The position numbers and the translations under genes are program-made. From Aurantibrevibacter sp041749595 (lineage in GTDB: Bacteria > Bacteroidota > Bacteroidia > Flavobacteriales > Flavobacteriaceae), in the NCBI GenBank assembly GCA_041749595.1, contig JBGTBA010000165.1, forward strand, positions 17,581 to 81,580: a DNA stretch of 64,000 nt, given 5' to 3'. The notes under the pieces are model-generated. The model made no database searches and was not told where the DNA came from. It saw only the letters and a list, made by a program, of their open reading frames with translations. Below are positions 44,029 to 52,691 of this stretch, one piece after another (position 1 is the stretch's first letter; each line of letters begins with the position of its first letter).

Positions 44029-44577
44029 ATGTACGAAAACAGTTTTCCAAACAAACGTTACAAACATACTTCGGAATTTCTTCAAAAACACATCACAAAA
44101 GACCAATCTATTCTGGATTTAGGGATTGATAATCCGTTTGCCCAAATCCTTCGTAAACAAGGTTATAGTGTTGAAAATACCCACGGAGAAGACTTGGACA
44201 ACGACTTTTCCGACATAGGACGATCAAAAGCGGATGTGGTCACGGCATTTGAAATTTTTGAACACCTTTTGGCACCTTATAACATTTTGTGCCGAATAAA
44301 AGCGACAAAATTGGTTGCCAGCATTCCCTTGCGCCTTTGGTTTTCCAGGGCCTATAGAAGCAAAACAGACCCTTGGGACAGGCATTACCATGAATTTGAG
44401 GATTGGCAATTTGATTGGCTTTTGGAAAAATCTGGCTGGGAGATAAAAGATAGGGCCAAGTGGACAAACCCTACAAAAAAATTCGGTATCCGGCCTATAC
44501 TGCGCTATTTTGTTCCCCGCTATTACATTGTCTATGCAGAACGAAAGCATAAACCGGAAGCAATGAACCAATTATAA
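44029..44577 (+). CDS. SAM-dependent methyltransferase (class I)
   Basis: 182 residues, starting 2 bases after the KASIII-like stop. SAM-binding features: SILDLGIDNPFAQIL (motif I, Asp-Leu-Gly), and ADVVTAFEIFEHLLAPYNIL, resembling the 'EVIEH' strand of Methyltransf_11/23 proteins. The C-terminal half (KTDPWDRHYHEFEDWQFDWLLEKSGW) matches the usual HY..F....L...L...GF pattern of family members with unknown acceptors. Position in the trio suggests it modifies a product of the KASIII or a glycan/lipid handled by the GT2 enzyme; this is inference. Confidence 0.82.
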   Translation: MYENSFPNKRYKHTSEFLQKHITKDQSILDLGIDNPFAQILRKQGYSVENTHGEDLDNDFSDIGRSKADVVTAFEIFEHLLAPYNILCRIKATKLVASIPLRLWFSRAYRSKTDPWDRHYHEFEDWQFDWLLEKSGWEIKDRAKWTNPTKKFGIRPILRYFVPRYYIVYAERKHKPEAMNQL

Positions 44578-44603
44578 AAGCGGTATTTTATTGCCATTAA
44601 TCT

Positions 44604-45455
44604 ATGGAATATTGCATCATCATCCCGGCACACAATGAAGAAGCTTTCTTAGCCCTGACATTAGATTCTGTCCTAAAGCAAACCTTATTACCTAAGAAGG
44701 TCGTCATTGTAAACGATAATTCGACCGATAGCACATCTGCTATAATCGACAGTTTTGTAGCAAAAAACCTTATTTTTAAAAAATTAGACACCATTTCTTC
44801 TACGGCACATATTCCGGGCAGTAAAGTAATTAATGCCTTCCATAAAGGCCTGGAAAAATTAAATTGCGGCTTTGATTTCATTGTAAAATTAGATGCCGAT
44901 ATAATACTTCCTGAAAATTACTTTGAAAAAATAGCTTCCCTCTTCCAAACGCATCCGAAAGCCGGAATTGTCGGTGGTTTTGCTTATGAGGAAGATGCTT
45001 TAGGTGACTGGAAACTAAATCATCCTATGGACATAGACCATGTTCGAGGTGCTTTCAAAGCCTATTCAAAATCCTGTTTTACGGCGATAGGAGGACTTAG
45101 AAATGCCATGGGTTGGGATACCGTAGACGAGCTTTTGGCGCGCTACAAAGGGTTTGAAATTATAACGGATAATTCCTTAAAAGTGAAACACCTCCGCCCT
45201 ACCGGAAAAGCTTATAATAAAAAAGCAAGGTTTTTGCAGGGAAAAGCTATGTACACCATGCGCTACGGATTTCGGATCACATGTATCGCTTCGGTGAAAA
45301 TGGCCTGGAAACAACAAAAATATCAAGTATTATTGGACAATCTTAAAGGCTTTTTTACAGCTTTACAGGAAAAAGCCCCATTTATGGTAACCAGAGAAGA
45401 GGGGCGGTATATCCGGCGACTTCGGTGGAAAAATATCCGTGCAAAACTGTTTTGA
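44604..45455 (+). CDS. Glycosyltransferase family 2
   Basis: 283 residues, GT-A fold without membrane segments. Seen: CIIIPAHNEEAFLALTLDSVL (nucleotide-binding strand), VIVNDNSTDST, KLDADIILPENY with the DxD metal site, and AIGGLRNAMGWDTVDELLA in the acceptor region (the ED-type catalytic stretch). The sugar and acceptor are unknown. It begins 26 bases after the methyltransferase stop and ends 31 bases before the convergent pafA gene. Third member of the KASIII/methyltransferase/GT2 trio, perhaps acting on a membrane lipid or a pigment-like molecule. Confidence 0.88.
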   Translation: MEYCIIIPAHNEEAFLALTLDSVLKQTLLPKKVVIVNDNSTDSTSAIIDSFVAKNLIFKKLDTISSTAHIPGSKVINAFHKGLEKLNCGFDFIVKLDADIILPENYFEKIASLFQTHPKAGIVGGFAYEEDALGDWKLNHPMDIDHVRGAFKAYSKSCFTAIGGLRNAMGWDTVDELLARYKGFEIITDNSLKVKHLRPTGKAYNKKARFLQGKAMYTMRYGFRITCIASVKMAWKQQKYQVLLDNLKGFFTALQEKAPFMVTREEGRYIRRLRWKNIRAKLF

Positions 45456-45486
45456 CCTTTCCGCTTGTTTTTATTGTTCCAATTGC

Positions 45487-47169
45487 TTATTCCAACACTT
45501 TTGCAATAGGTGTTCCGGTGGTTCCACTTGGAAAGGCAATGCCTAAAAGCGTTGCTATGGTTGGGGCAATATCCGGAATTTCAGTTCGATCTACGGTGGT
45601 GCCTTTTTTTATGCCTTTTCCATAAAAGACGAGCGGCACATGAGTGTCATAGACCTGAGGAGATCCGTGGGTAGATCCGGTCTCTGGATAGTCTATTGTT
45701 CCCGGTTTTAACACCATTAACACATCTCCTGAACGTTTCTGATTGTATCCATTCTGAAGAATATGGGCTATTCCCTCCGTATAACTATTCTCCCACATTT
45801 GAAAAGCGGTATATACACGGTCTATACCCTCATAACCTATAATTTCCTGAGCTAATGCTTCTTGTACTTCCCTAAGATCGATATCTAAATTTTTAATAAG
45901 CTTATGGTCCAAAAAAAGTTGTTCGTTGGACTCATTTTTAATCACGTCCGTTGTACCGTAAGTGTAGTTTAAAAATTCATTTAGCTTGGTTTTCATACCC
46001 TTCTTATCCAGATATCCGGCAGGGATTTTTCGATCTTTTAAATAATTAGGAACATCTATGGCCGCATGGTCTGCCGTTAAAAAAACGGTATATTCGCCTT
46101 CACCCACTTGTTTATCCAAAGCGTTGAGTAGCCGTTCCAAGTCTTGGTCTAACCGAAGGTAGGTATCTTCAATTTCTTTGGAATTTACCCCGTATTTATG
46201 CCCAACATAATCCGTGCTGGAAAAACTTATCGCCAAAAAGTCGGTAATGATATCGGTTCCCAAATTTTCGCCAGTCAATGCCGCAAGGGCAAAATCGACC
46301 GTCATCGCGTTCCCAAAAGGCGTGTTCCTTAAAATTTCAAAATCCCCATTGGTGTTCCACAATGCTGGTATATCGTGGGGAAAAGTTGGCGAGGTCTCCT
46401 CTTTGAACAATCCTTCATAGTTGGTATTGTCCAAGCCGCTTTCCACATAGCTGCCAATATCCTTTAAGGTCGTCCATGGTTTTTTATACTTTTCCGCCTT
46501 ATCCGAAGCATTAAAGCTGTTTGTCCATTCTGGCAGGGCGTTCATATAAAAAGAGCTGGTGATCCAATTCCCCTCTGTACCACCCTCAAACCAATATGCC
46601 GCATTGGCCGTATGTCCCCCCGGAAGCACCGCCCCTCTATCCTTTAGGGCTATGGCCACCGTTTTACCCCGCATTTGCGTATGCAATCGGAGTTCATCGG
46701 TAATAGTGGTAACATTCATCCAGTGGGGCGACATTTCACCTGCCTTTGATCTGCTCCCTACAGATGAATACCGCTCATCGCGTGCACAGTAGACCATTTT
46801 TTCCGAAGTTTTATCATACCAATCATTACCAATGATCCCATGGGTTGCCGGGGTGGTGCCGGTATATACAGAGGCGTGGCCAGGTCCTGTAGTGGTGGGG
46901 GCATAATTAAAATGGTTGTTTTTACAATTATAGCCATCATTCACCAAACGTTTAAAGCCCCCTTCCCCGTAGTGGCCCCAAAATCGGGTAAGGAAATCGT
47001 AGCGCATCTGATCTACCACAATACCCACTACCAACCGTGGTGGCGTATTATCCAAAGTTGCAGATTCCGTGGGTGGATTATCTTTTGATTTCCGTTGCCC
47101 GAAAACCTTTAAAGAACCGAAAACAATAAAGAGGCTTGAAATCAGTAGGGTAAAGACTGTTTTATGCAT
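45487..47169 (-). CDS. pafA: PafA-type alkaline phosphatase
   Basis: 560 residues with a signal peptide (about 1-24, ending VFGQ). The alkaline phosphatase superfamily site is complete and of the PafA monoesterase type: DQMRYDFL (metal Asp), Thr94 nucleophile in PTTTGPGHAS, Asn115 in IGNDWY at the same 21-residue spacing as PafA Thr79-Asn100, and Lys176/Arg178 in LKDRGA corresponding to PafA Lys162/Arg164. LTADHAA and GSTHGSP give further zinc ligands. PafA is the main phosphate-scavenging phosphomonoesterase of Bacteroidota, not repressed by external phosphate in known cases. Convergent with the GT2 gene. Confidence 0.92.
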   Translation of the reverse strand: MHKTVFTLLISSLFIVFGSLKVFGQRKSKDNPPTESATLDNTPPRLVVGIVVDQMRYDFLTRFWGHYGEGGFKRLVNDGYNCKNNHFNYAPTTTGPGHASVYTGTTPATHGIIGNDWYDKTSEKMVYCARDERYSSVGSRSKAGEMSPHWMNVTTITDELRLHTQMRGKTVAIALKDRGAVLPGGHTANAAYWFEGGTEGNWITSSFYMNALPEWTNSFNASDKAEKYKKPWTTLKDIGSYVESGLDNTNYEGLFKEETSPTFPHDIPALWNTNGDFEILRNTPFGNAMTVDFALAALTGENLGTDIITDFLAISFSSTDYVGHKYGVNSKEIEDTYLRLDQDLERLLNALDKQVGEGEYTVFLTADHAAIDVPNYLKDRKIPAGYLDKKGMKTKLNEFLNYTYGTTDVIKNESNEQLFLDHKLIKNLDIDLREVQEALAQEIIGYEGIDRVYTAFQMWENSYTEGIAHILQNGYNQKRSGDVLMVLKPGTIDYPETGSTHGSPQVYDTHVPLVFYGKGIKKGTTVDRTEIPDIAPTIATLLGIAFPSGTTGTPIAKVLE

Positions 47170-47281
47170 AATTATATTCTATGGTAACAAAAATAAATAA
47201 ATAAACACTTAAAAGATTAAATGAAGGTTAAATGAAACCTAATATTGCTATTTTTACGGTAACGAAGTCTACTTTAAGCGC

Positions 47282-48019
47282 ATGAACTACATAGCATCTA
47301 TAGGCAGCTATTTTTTAATGATTTGCGAGGTCTTTAAAAAACCAACAAAATGGAAGGTAATGAAACCTTTGATCTTTAAAGAGATAGATGAACTTATCTT
47401 CGGATCCTTGGGAATCATCATTTTTATATCCTTCTTTATCGGCGGGGTGGTTACTATACAGACCGCCCTGAACATTACAAGTCCGCTTATTCCAAAAAGC
47501 TTGATCGGTTTTGCCACGCGGCAATCTGTGATTTTAGAATTTGCCCCTACGTTCACCTCTATCATTATGGCCGGAAAAGTGGGATCGTACATTACATCAA
47601 GTATAGGTACCATGAGGGTTACGGAGCAGATCGATGCTTTGGAGGTCATGGGCATAAACTCGCTCAACTATTTGGTTTTTCCTAAAATAATTGCCTTGCT
47701 GATGTATCCCTTCGCCATTGCCATTGCCATGTATGTGGGTATTTTGGGCGGATGGATTGCAGGCGTGTTTGGGGGCTTCAGTACCAGTGCGGATTTCATC
47801 ACAGGAATTAGAACGGAATTTACCCCGTTCCACGTAACCTATTCGTTTATAAAAACGATAGTCTTTGCCTTTATTATAGCCACTATTCCTTCCTTTCATG
47901 GGTTTTATATGAAAGGTGGGGCACTGGAAGTGGGTAAAGCGAGTACAACTTCCTTTGTGTGGACCAGCGTGGTGATCATTATTTTGAACTATATACTTAC
48001 ACAAATGTTATTGGGCTGA
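47282..48019 (+). CDS. MlaE-type ABC transporter permease
   Basis: 245 residues, about five membrane helices, with the MlaE (DUF140) signatures: ALNITSPLIPKSLIGFATRQSVILEFAPTFTSIIMAGKVGSYITSSIGTMRVTEQIDALEVMGIN and TEFTPFHVTYSFIKTIVFAF described by position rather than in full, i.e. residues about 60-125 and 180-200. In known systems MlaE with MlaF moves phospholipids between inner membrane and outer membrane to keep lipid asymmetry. Its stop shares one base with the MlaF-like start (TGATG). No MlaD substrate-binding gene follows. Confidence 0.92.
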   Translation: MNYIASIGSYFLMICEVFKKPTKWKVMKPLIFKEIDELIFGSLGIIIFISFFIGGVVTIQTALNITSPLIPKSLIGFATRQSVILEFAPTFTSIIMAGKVGSYITSSIGTMRVTEQIDALEVMGINSLNYLVFPKIIALLMYPFAIAIAMYVGILGGWIAGVFGGFSTSADFITGIRTEFTPFHVTYSFIKTIVFAFIIATIPSFHGFYMKGGALEVGKASTTSFVWTSVVIIILNYILTQMLLG

Positions 48020-48786
48020 TGATTGAGGTAAACAACATCCATAAATCTTTTGGGGACACTGAAGTTTTAAAAGGTATTACCACCTGTTTTGACAAAGGAA
48101 AGACCAATTTGATCATTGGCCAAAGCGGTTCGGGAAAAACGGTATTTCTTAAATGCCTGTTGGGTCTTTTTGTACCCGAAGATGGGACCATTAATTATGA
48201 CGGCCAAATCTATTCCGAACTTACCACCAGTGAAAAAAGGAACCTGCGGCAAGAAATGGGCATGGTATTTCAGGGCAGTGCTTTGTTCGATTCCATGACC
48301 GTGGAAGGCAATGTAATGTTTCCGTTGGAAATGTTCACTAAACAGTCCAAATCCGAGAAGCAGGACAGGGTAGATTTTGTGTTGAAGAGAGTAAACCTTA
48401 TCGATACCCATCATAAGTACCCTTCTGAGATATCGGGTGGCATGCAGAAAAGGGTGGCCATAGCACGGGCCATCGTGATGAACCCGAAATATCTGTTTTG
48501 TGACGAACCCAATTCGGGACTAGATCCCAAAACCGCTATATTGATTGATAACCTTATCCATGAGATTACGCAGGAATACGATATTACCACGGTAATCAAT
48601 AGCCATGACATGAATTCGGTGATGGAAATTGGTGAAAAAATAATCTTCCTGAAAGATGGCTTTTTGGAATGGGAAGGTTCCAATAAGGAAATCTTTAAGA
48701 CCAACAATGAAGCAGTAACCAATTTTGTTTACTCTTCCGAGTTATTCAAAAAAGTACGGCAAATGTATATTGAAGAACGGAACTAA
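48019..48786 (+). CDS. MlaF-type ABC transporter ATP-binding protein
   Basis: 255 residues. Walker A GQSGSGKT, Q-loop VFQGSALFDSMTV, signature SGGMQKRVAIARAI, Walker B YLFCDEPNSGLDP and H-loop NSHDMNS are all present; SGGMQKR and EPNSGLDP are the forms found in MlaF. ATG 48019 is chosen since it starts MIEVNNIHKSFG; the longer frame from 47959 lies inside the permease. The gene is coupled to the MlaE-like gene by a 1-base overlap, forming a two-gene lipid transporter core, and its stop overlaps the convergent DUF389 gene by 4 bases. Confidence 0.94.
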   Translation: MIEVNNIHKSFGDTEVLKGITTCFDKGKTNLIIGQSGSGKTVFLKCLLGLFVPEDGTINYDGQIYSELTTSEKRNLRQEMGMVFQGSALFDSMTVEGNVMFPLEMFTKQSKSEKQDRVDFVLKRVNLIDTHHKYPSEISGGMQKRVAIARAIVMNPKYLFCDEPNSGLDPKTAILIDNLIHEITQEYDITTVINSHDMNSVMEIGEKIIFLKDGFLEWEGSNKEIFKTNNEAVTNFVYSSELFKKVRQMYIEERN

Positions 48787-50237
48787 TCCTTAATCTCACG
48801 CAATTGTATTTTATCATTCTTTAAGCGCAACTTTAACCAGTTTTCCAGCTTCTTACTATCCGCTTCTATTTGGCTTTTAGCAATACCCTTTTTCCATTCC
48901 AATTCAAATACAGGTATCGTATCAATTTTACTGAAATCGGTCTTAACGGTATAAGCAAATCCTATGGCTACGAGATCCCCATAGATCGATTTGGCTTCCT
49001 TGCTAACCTCTTCAAAAGGAACTTGGGCGGCCGCCATTTTACTTATCTTGCCTAACTCTTCTTCAAGCACCCTGATTTTTTCGTCCTTCCCTATAATTTC
49101 TGCTTTTTTGGTTTCGTATAACTCGTTTACATAATTAAATTTAACTTCAGAATCATCTTTACCGGCCTGTACCACTTTCAATGTAGTGTTGCCCAATTTA
49201 GAATATTTATTTTTTTGCGCCCTCCATGTCTCAATGACGTTTTCGGGGATAATTTCGTCACCCAGGGATACTAATTCGATTTCCGAAGTTCCATTTCTAT
49301 TATATTTTATGCTGGTGAGATCGTCAAAATAACGGCCGCCACTGCTAAACTGATAAACACCAATGGTCTCGTTGATCAGTTGTTGTGCTTGTCTCCTGAA
49401 TCTGGACTCCTGAAACACATTATAAAAGGTTATCCCCGCCGGAACCATAACCAAAATGGCCACCAGAGATGCCAATCTGGATATTAACCTTCGCCTTTGC
49501 GAATTGGCATAGCGCACCATGGGAAACCGCAACAACTTTATCACCAAAAAGGTCGCCAATCCTATAAAAATGGTATTTATGGTAAAGAGATACATGGCAC
49601 CGCCCGCATAGCTCCAATTGCCTATGGCCAATCCAAAACCAACCGTGCACAGGGGTGGCATGAGGGCCGTGGCTATGGCTACACCAAAAATAACGCTGGC
49701 AATGGTCCCTTTTTTTGCGCGTGCAATTACCAGAGCCAAACCTCCAAAAAAGGCAATAAGTACATCCCGGATATCCGGAGCCGTACGCGCCAACAGTTCA
49801 GAAGATTCATCGCGTAATGGAAACAGATAGAAAAACAAAAAAGCAGTGATAACACTCAAAACCACCATAACGGCGAAGTTTTTTAACGAACGTCTCAGTG
49901 TATCGATATCATTTGTCGCCAAAGAAAGGCCCATTCCCAATATGGGACCCATAAGGGGAGATATTAACATGGCACCAATAACAACCGCGGTAGAATTGGC
50001 ATTTAAACCAACAGAAGCTACAAAAATGGAACAGATTAGTATCCAAGAAGTATGCCCTTTAAATGGAATATCAGCAATAATTGCCGCTTTAGTAGACTCC
50101 TGATCCGTGTTGCTGCGTATGTCCAAAAGATCAGAAAAGAATTTTTTAGAACTCCCCAGTAACCCTTTAAAATCTCTTTTTACCTCCTCCCCACTTTCTA
50201 AGTCTCCTTTTTGTAGCTCCTTTTTTTTGTTATTCAT
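48783..50237 (-). CDS. DUF389 integral membrane protein
   Basis: 484 residues. The N-terminal half holds six or so membrane segments with the DUF389 core: VVIGAMLISPLMGPILGMGLSLATND, then the pair LTVITAFLFFY-type helix and PDIRDVLIAFFGGLALVIARAKKGTIASVIFGVAIATALMPPLCTVGFGLAIGN, described by position about residues 90-225. The C-terminal half (about 300-484) is soluble and mixed alpha/beta. Function is unknown; the domain occurs from archaea to bacteria and resembles a transporter. It is 14 bases downstream of the manC-like gene on the same strand. The start MNNKKKELQKGDLESG is a charged cytosolic tail. Confidence 0.88.
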   Translation of the reverse strand: MNNKKKELQKGDLESGEEVKRDFKGLLGSSKKFFSDLLDIRSNTDQESTKAAIIADIPFKGHTSWILICSIFVASVGLNANSTAVVIGAMLISPLMGPILGMGLSLATNDIDTLRRSLKNFAVMVVLSVITAFLFFYLFPLRDESSELLARTAPDIRDVLIAFFGGLALVIARAKKGTIASVIFGVAIATALMPPLCTVGFGLAIGNWSYAGGAMYLFTINTIFIGLATFLVIKLLRFPMVRYANSQRRRLISRLASLVAILVMVPAGITFYNVFQESRFRRQAQQLINETIGVYQFSSGGRYFDDLTSIKYNRNGTSEIELVSLGDEIIPENVIETWRAQKNKYSKLGNTTLKVVQAGKDDSEVKFNYVNELYETKKAEIIGKDEKIRVLEEELGKISKMAAAQVPFEEVSKEAKSIYGDLVAIGFAYTVKTDFSKIDTIPVFELEWKKGIAKSQIEADSKKLENWLKLRLKNDKIQLREIKD

Positions 50238-50251
50238 TTCTAAACATATTT

Positions 50252-51331
50252 CTAGGTAAATTCCGAACCGTATTTCTCCTTGACTAGTGCCGCTATTTTT
50301 TTAATGTCCTGCTCTTTAGATTTGGGGTAAATTAATAAAACTTCCTCTTTGTCAACAATTATATAGTCGTTGAGCCCATCTACCACCACAATTTTTCCCT
50401 TTGGGGAACGAATCATGTTTCCACGGGCATCCTCGCAAATGAGCCTACTGTTCACTATAGCATTATCGTTATCATCTTTAGCCAGCTTATCGAACAACGA
50501 ACCCCAGGTGCCTAAATCGTTCCAATCGAACGCGGCGGGAAGTACATAGATTGCTTCAGAGGGTTCCAAGATGGCATAGTCAATTGAAATATTGTCCGCT
50601 TTTGGGTAATTTTCGGCAATAAATGCCGCTTCTTTTTCAGTATTGTACAAGGAATATCCCGCTTCGAATAATTGGTATTGTAGGGGTTGATGTTGTTTGA
50701 AACCATCGAGGATGGTTTTTACGCTCCACATGAATATACCGGCATTCCACAGAAAATTGCCTTGTGCTATAAACGTCTTTGCGGTTTCATAATTGGGTTT
50801 TTCCCTAAACTGTTGTACCTTTCTCAGATCCTCACCATTATCGTTATCAAACTCAATATAGCCATAGCCCGTATTGGGAAACGTTGGGGTGATGCCAAGC
50901 GTACAAAGTACGTCCTCCTTTTCACATTTATCAAAACAGCGTATCACATCACTGGCGAAAGCGGCTTCATCTTCGATCCAATGATCACTGGGTGCCACTA
51001 TCATAATAGCATTTGGATTTATTTTCTGAATTTTCATTGCCGCATACAAAATACACGGTGCCGTATTGCGCATAGCAGGTTCTAAAACCACCTGAGCTTG
51101 CTGTACCATGGGGAGCTGTTCCAAAACAATATCATTATACCTTTCGTTGGTCAATATAAAAATATTGGCAGTAGGTACAAATTTATTCAATCGTTTAAAT
51201 GTCCTTTGAATAAGGGTATCCCCCGTACCCAGCATATCGTGGAATTGTTTGGGATGGGCGGCCGTGCTTATGGGCCAAAACCGGGAACCGACGCCACCTG
51301 CCATTAAAACTGCATAATAATTTTTATTCAT
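50252..51331 (-). CDS. manC: Mannose-1-phosphate guanylyltransferase
   Basis: Makes GDP-mannose from mannose 1-phosphate and GTP for exopolysaccharide, O-antigen and fucose or rhamnose precursor synthesis. 359 residues: the short form with the nucleotidyltransferase domain but without the phosphomannose isomerase domain of long ManC. Seen: AVLMAGGVGSRFWPIS (G-G-x-G-x-R-x-W signature), MIVAPSDHWIED, FPNTGYGYIEF, REKPN, FLWNAGIFMW and FDWNDLGTWGSL, all family landmarks. Operon position: between DUF389 (14 bases) and the SprT-like gene (8 bases). Confidence 0.94.
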   Translation of the reverse strand: MNKNYYAVLMAGGVGSRFWPISTAAHPKQFHDMLGTGDTLIQRTFKRLNKFVPTANIFILTNERYNDIVLEQLPMVQQAQVVLEPAMRNTAPCILYAAMKIQKINPNAIMIVAPSDHWIEDEAAFASDVIRCFDKCEKEDVLCTLGITPTFPNTGYGYIEFDNDNGEDLRKVQQFREKPNYETAKTFIAQGNFLWNAGIFMWSVKTILDGFKQHQPLQYQLFEAGYSLYNTEKEAAFIAENYPKADNISIDYAILEPSEAIYVLPAAFDWNDLGTWGSLFDKLAKDDNDNAIVNSRLICEDARGNMIRSPKGKIVVVDGLNDYIIVDKEEVLLIYPKSKEQDIKKIAALVKEKYGSEFT

Positions 51332-51339
51332 ATTCTAAG

Positions 51340-51939
51340 TTAATCCAATATTAATTCCACTTCTGCATTGGGCTGAAAAAGATAGACTTTTCCAGATGCA
51401 ATCTCTATACATTCGTAACGCTTTACCCGAACATTTCCCTTTTTAAAAATCCGCCCATTATAGATTCTGAAAACGCTACCTTGTGGAATCTCAAAAATAT
51501 AGGATTTGTCATTTTTCGCATCAAATTGCTTCAAAGCTAATGATAATTTGGCGTCGGTATCACTGCTGGCCAAGGGATTTCTAAAATGTTTGGCCAATAA
51601 AGGCAAAAGACTTGAAGGAAATATTTCTGGACGAATAAAAGGCAGCATCAATAGCTGAAACGTTTTTTTCCATTCCACACCATGGGGCAAAATGCGCCTT
51701 CCATAGTTCTCGAACGTCACCAAATGAGCTATCTCGTGAATAAGGGTTATTAAAAATCGGTATTTATTGAGCGTTGCATTGACCGTAATTTGGTGCAGCC
51801 CATTTTGAAGTCTGCGGTAATCCCCATGTCGGGTAACCCGTTGGTTTACAATTTTAAGGTGCACATGGTTTTCCTTAATGAGTGCCACACAAGGAATAAC
51901 CGCTCTTTCCGGAAGGTATTTTTTTAGGATTTCATCCAT
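51340..51939 (-). CDS. SprT-like zinc metallopeptidase domain protein
   Basis: 199 residues. The SprT zinc site reads LIHEIAHLVTF with His68, Glu69 and His72, and the following GRRILPHGVEWKKTF provides His86, the usual third ligand region, with HGxxW. The C-terminus is beta-rich (YECIEIASGKVYLFQPNAEVELIL). Eukaryotic relatives (Spartan) cleave DNA-protein crosslinks; bacterial SprT-like proteins are poorly studied, so substrate is unknown. It sits between manC and the SDR gene on the minus strand. Confidence 0.88.
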   Translation of the reverse strand: MDEILKKYLPERAVIPCVALIKENHVHLKIVNQRVTRHGDYRRLQNGLHQITVNATLNKYRFLITLIHEIAHLVTFENYGRRILPHGVEWKKTFQLLMLPFIRPEIFPSSLLPLLAKHFRNPLASSDTDAKLSLALKQFDAKNDKSYIFEIPQGSVFRIYNGRIFKKGNVRVKRYECIEIASGKVYLFQPNAEVELILD

Positions 51940-52010
51940 TGATCCAAAAATAGGATTTTAGCTTCTAAAATGCACCCTAAGCTTGTCATAATTTATGACC
52001 GAAATACCCT

Positions 52011-52691
52011 TTAAGGCGTACTCAACGATACTTGCAATACCTTCCCGTTGTAGAATTGATGTCCCGATAAGGCAAATTCCTTAATGTATCTGGCCATCTC
52101 CAAAGCCGAAATGGGTGCCTGATATCCGGGAAAAGCCTCTTGTAGCATTTCGGTTTGAACGGCGCCCAAAGCCAGGGCGTTAAACGACGGTCCCGTTTCC
52201 TTAAATTCTTCGGCCCACAATTCCGTAAGCGCAATTACCGCACCTTTACTGGAGCTATATGCCGATAACCCAGAAAATTTCATACTGCCTTGGATCCCGC
52301 CCATAGAACTTATACTCACCACATGCCCATTTTTCGACATTTTTGGTAAAACCAATTGCGTAATTGCTGCCACCCCAAAAACATTGACCTTATACACTTC
52401 TTCTAATTCTTGGGCCGTTATTTCCAAAAAAGGTTTGTTCAACAATTTTCCGGCATTATTTACCAAGATGTCTACACCGTCCCAATGTTCATCCAAAAAG
52501 GTCTTCACGCGTTCCAAATCGGGGGCCTTGGAGACATCAAAAGGAAAAGCAACAATATTAGGGTGACCTAAACTGAGTATTGGTTTTTCATTTCTAGAGA
52601 GTGCCAAAACATGATGCCCCTCATCTGCAAAAAGTTTTGCCAGCGCATAGCCGATACCCCGACTGGTACCTGTAATGATAATACGTGCCAT
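52011..52691 (-). CDS. Short-chain dehydrogenase/reductase (classical SDR)
   Basis: 226 residues, in full agreement with a classical SDR: TGTSRGIG (7-14) for the dinucleotide phosphate, Asp after the second strand, LVNNAG, Ser128/129 in SISSMGG and catalytic Tyr145-x3-Lys149 in AYSSSKG. Contrast with the SDR at 6522-8093, which has lost the Tyr. Cofactor and substrate are not predictable, although SRN after strand 2 (LALSRNEK) hints at NADPH. Its ATG shares one base with the stop codon of the M28 gene upstream, so the two are coupled. Confidence 0.93.
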   Translation of the reverse strand: MARIIITGTSRGIGYALAKLFADEGHHVLALSRNEKPILSLGHPNIVAFPFDVSKAPDLERVKTFLDEHWDGVDILVNNAGKLLNKPFLEITAQELEEVYKVNVFGVAAITQLVLPKMSKNGHVVSISSMGGIQGSMKFSGLSAYSSSKGAVIALTELWAEEFKETGPSFNALALGAVQTEMLQEAFPGYQAPISALEMARYIKEFALSGHQFYNGKVLQVSLSTP

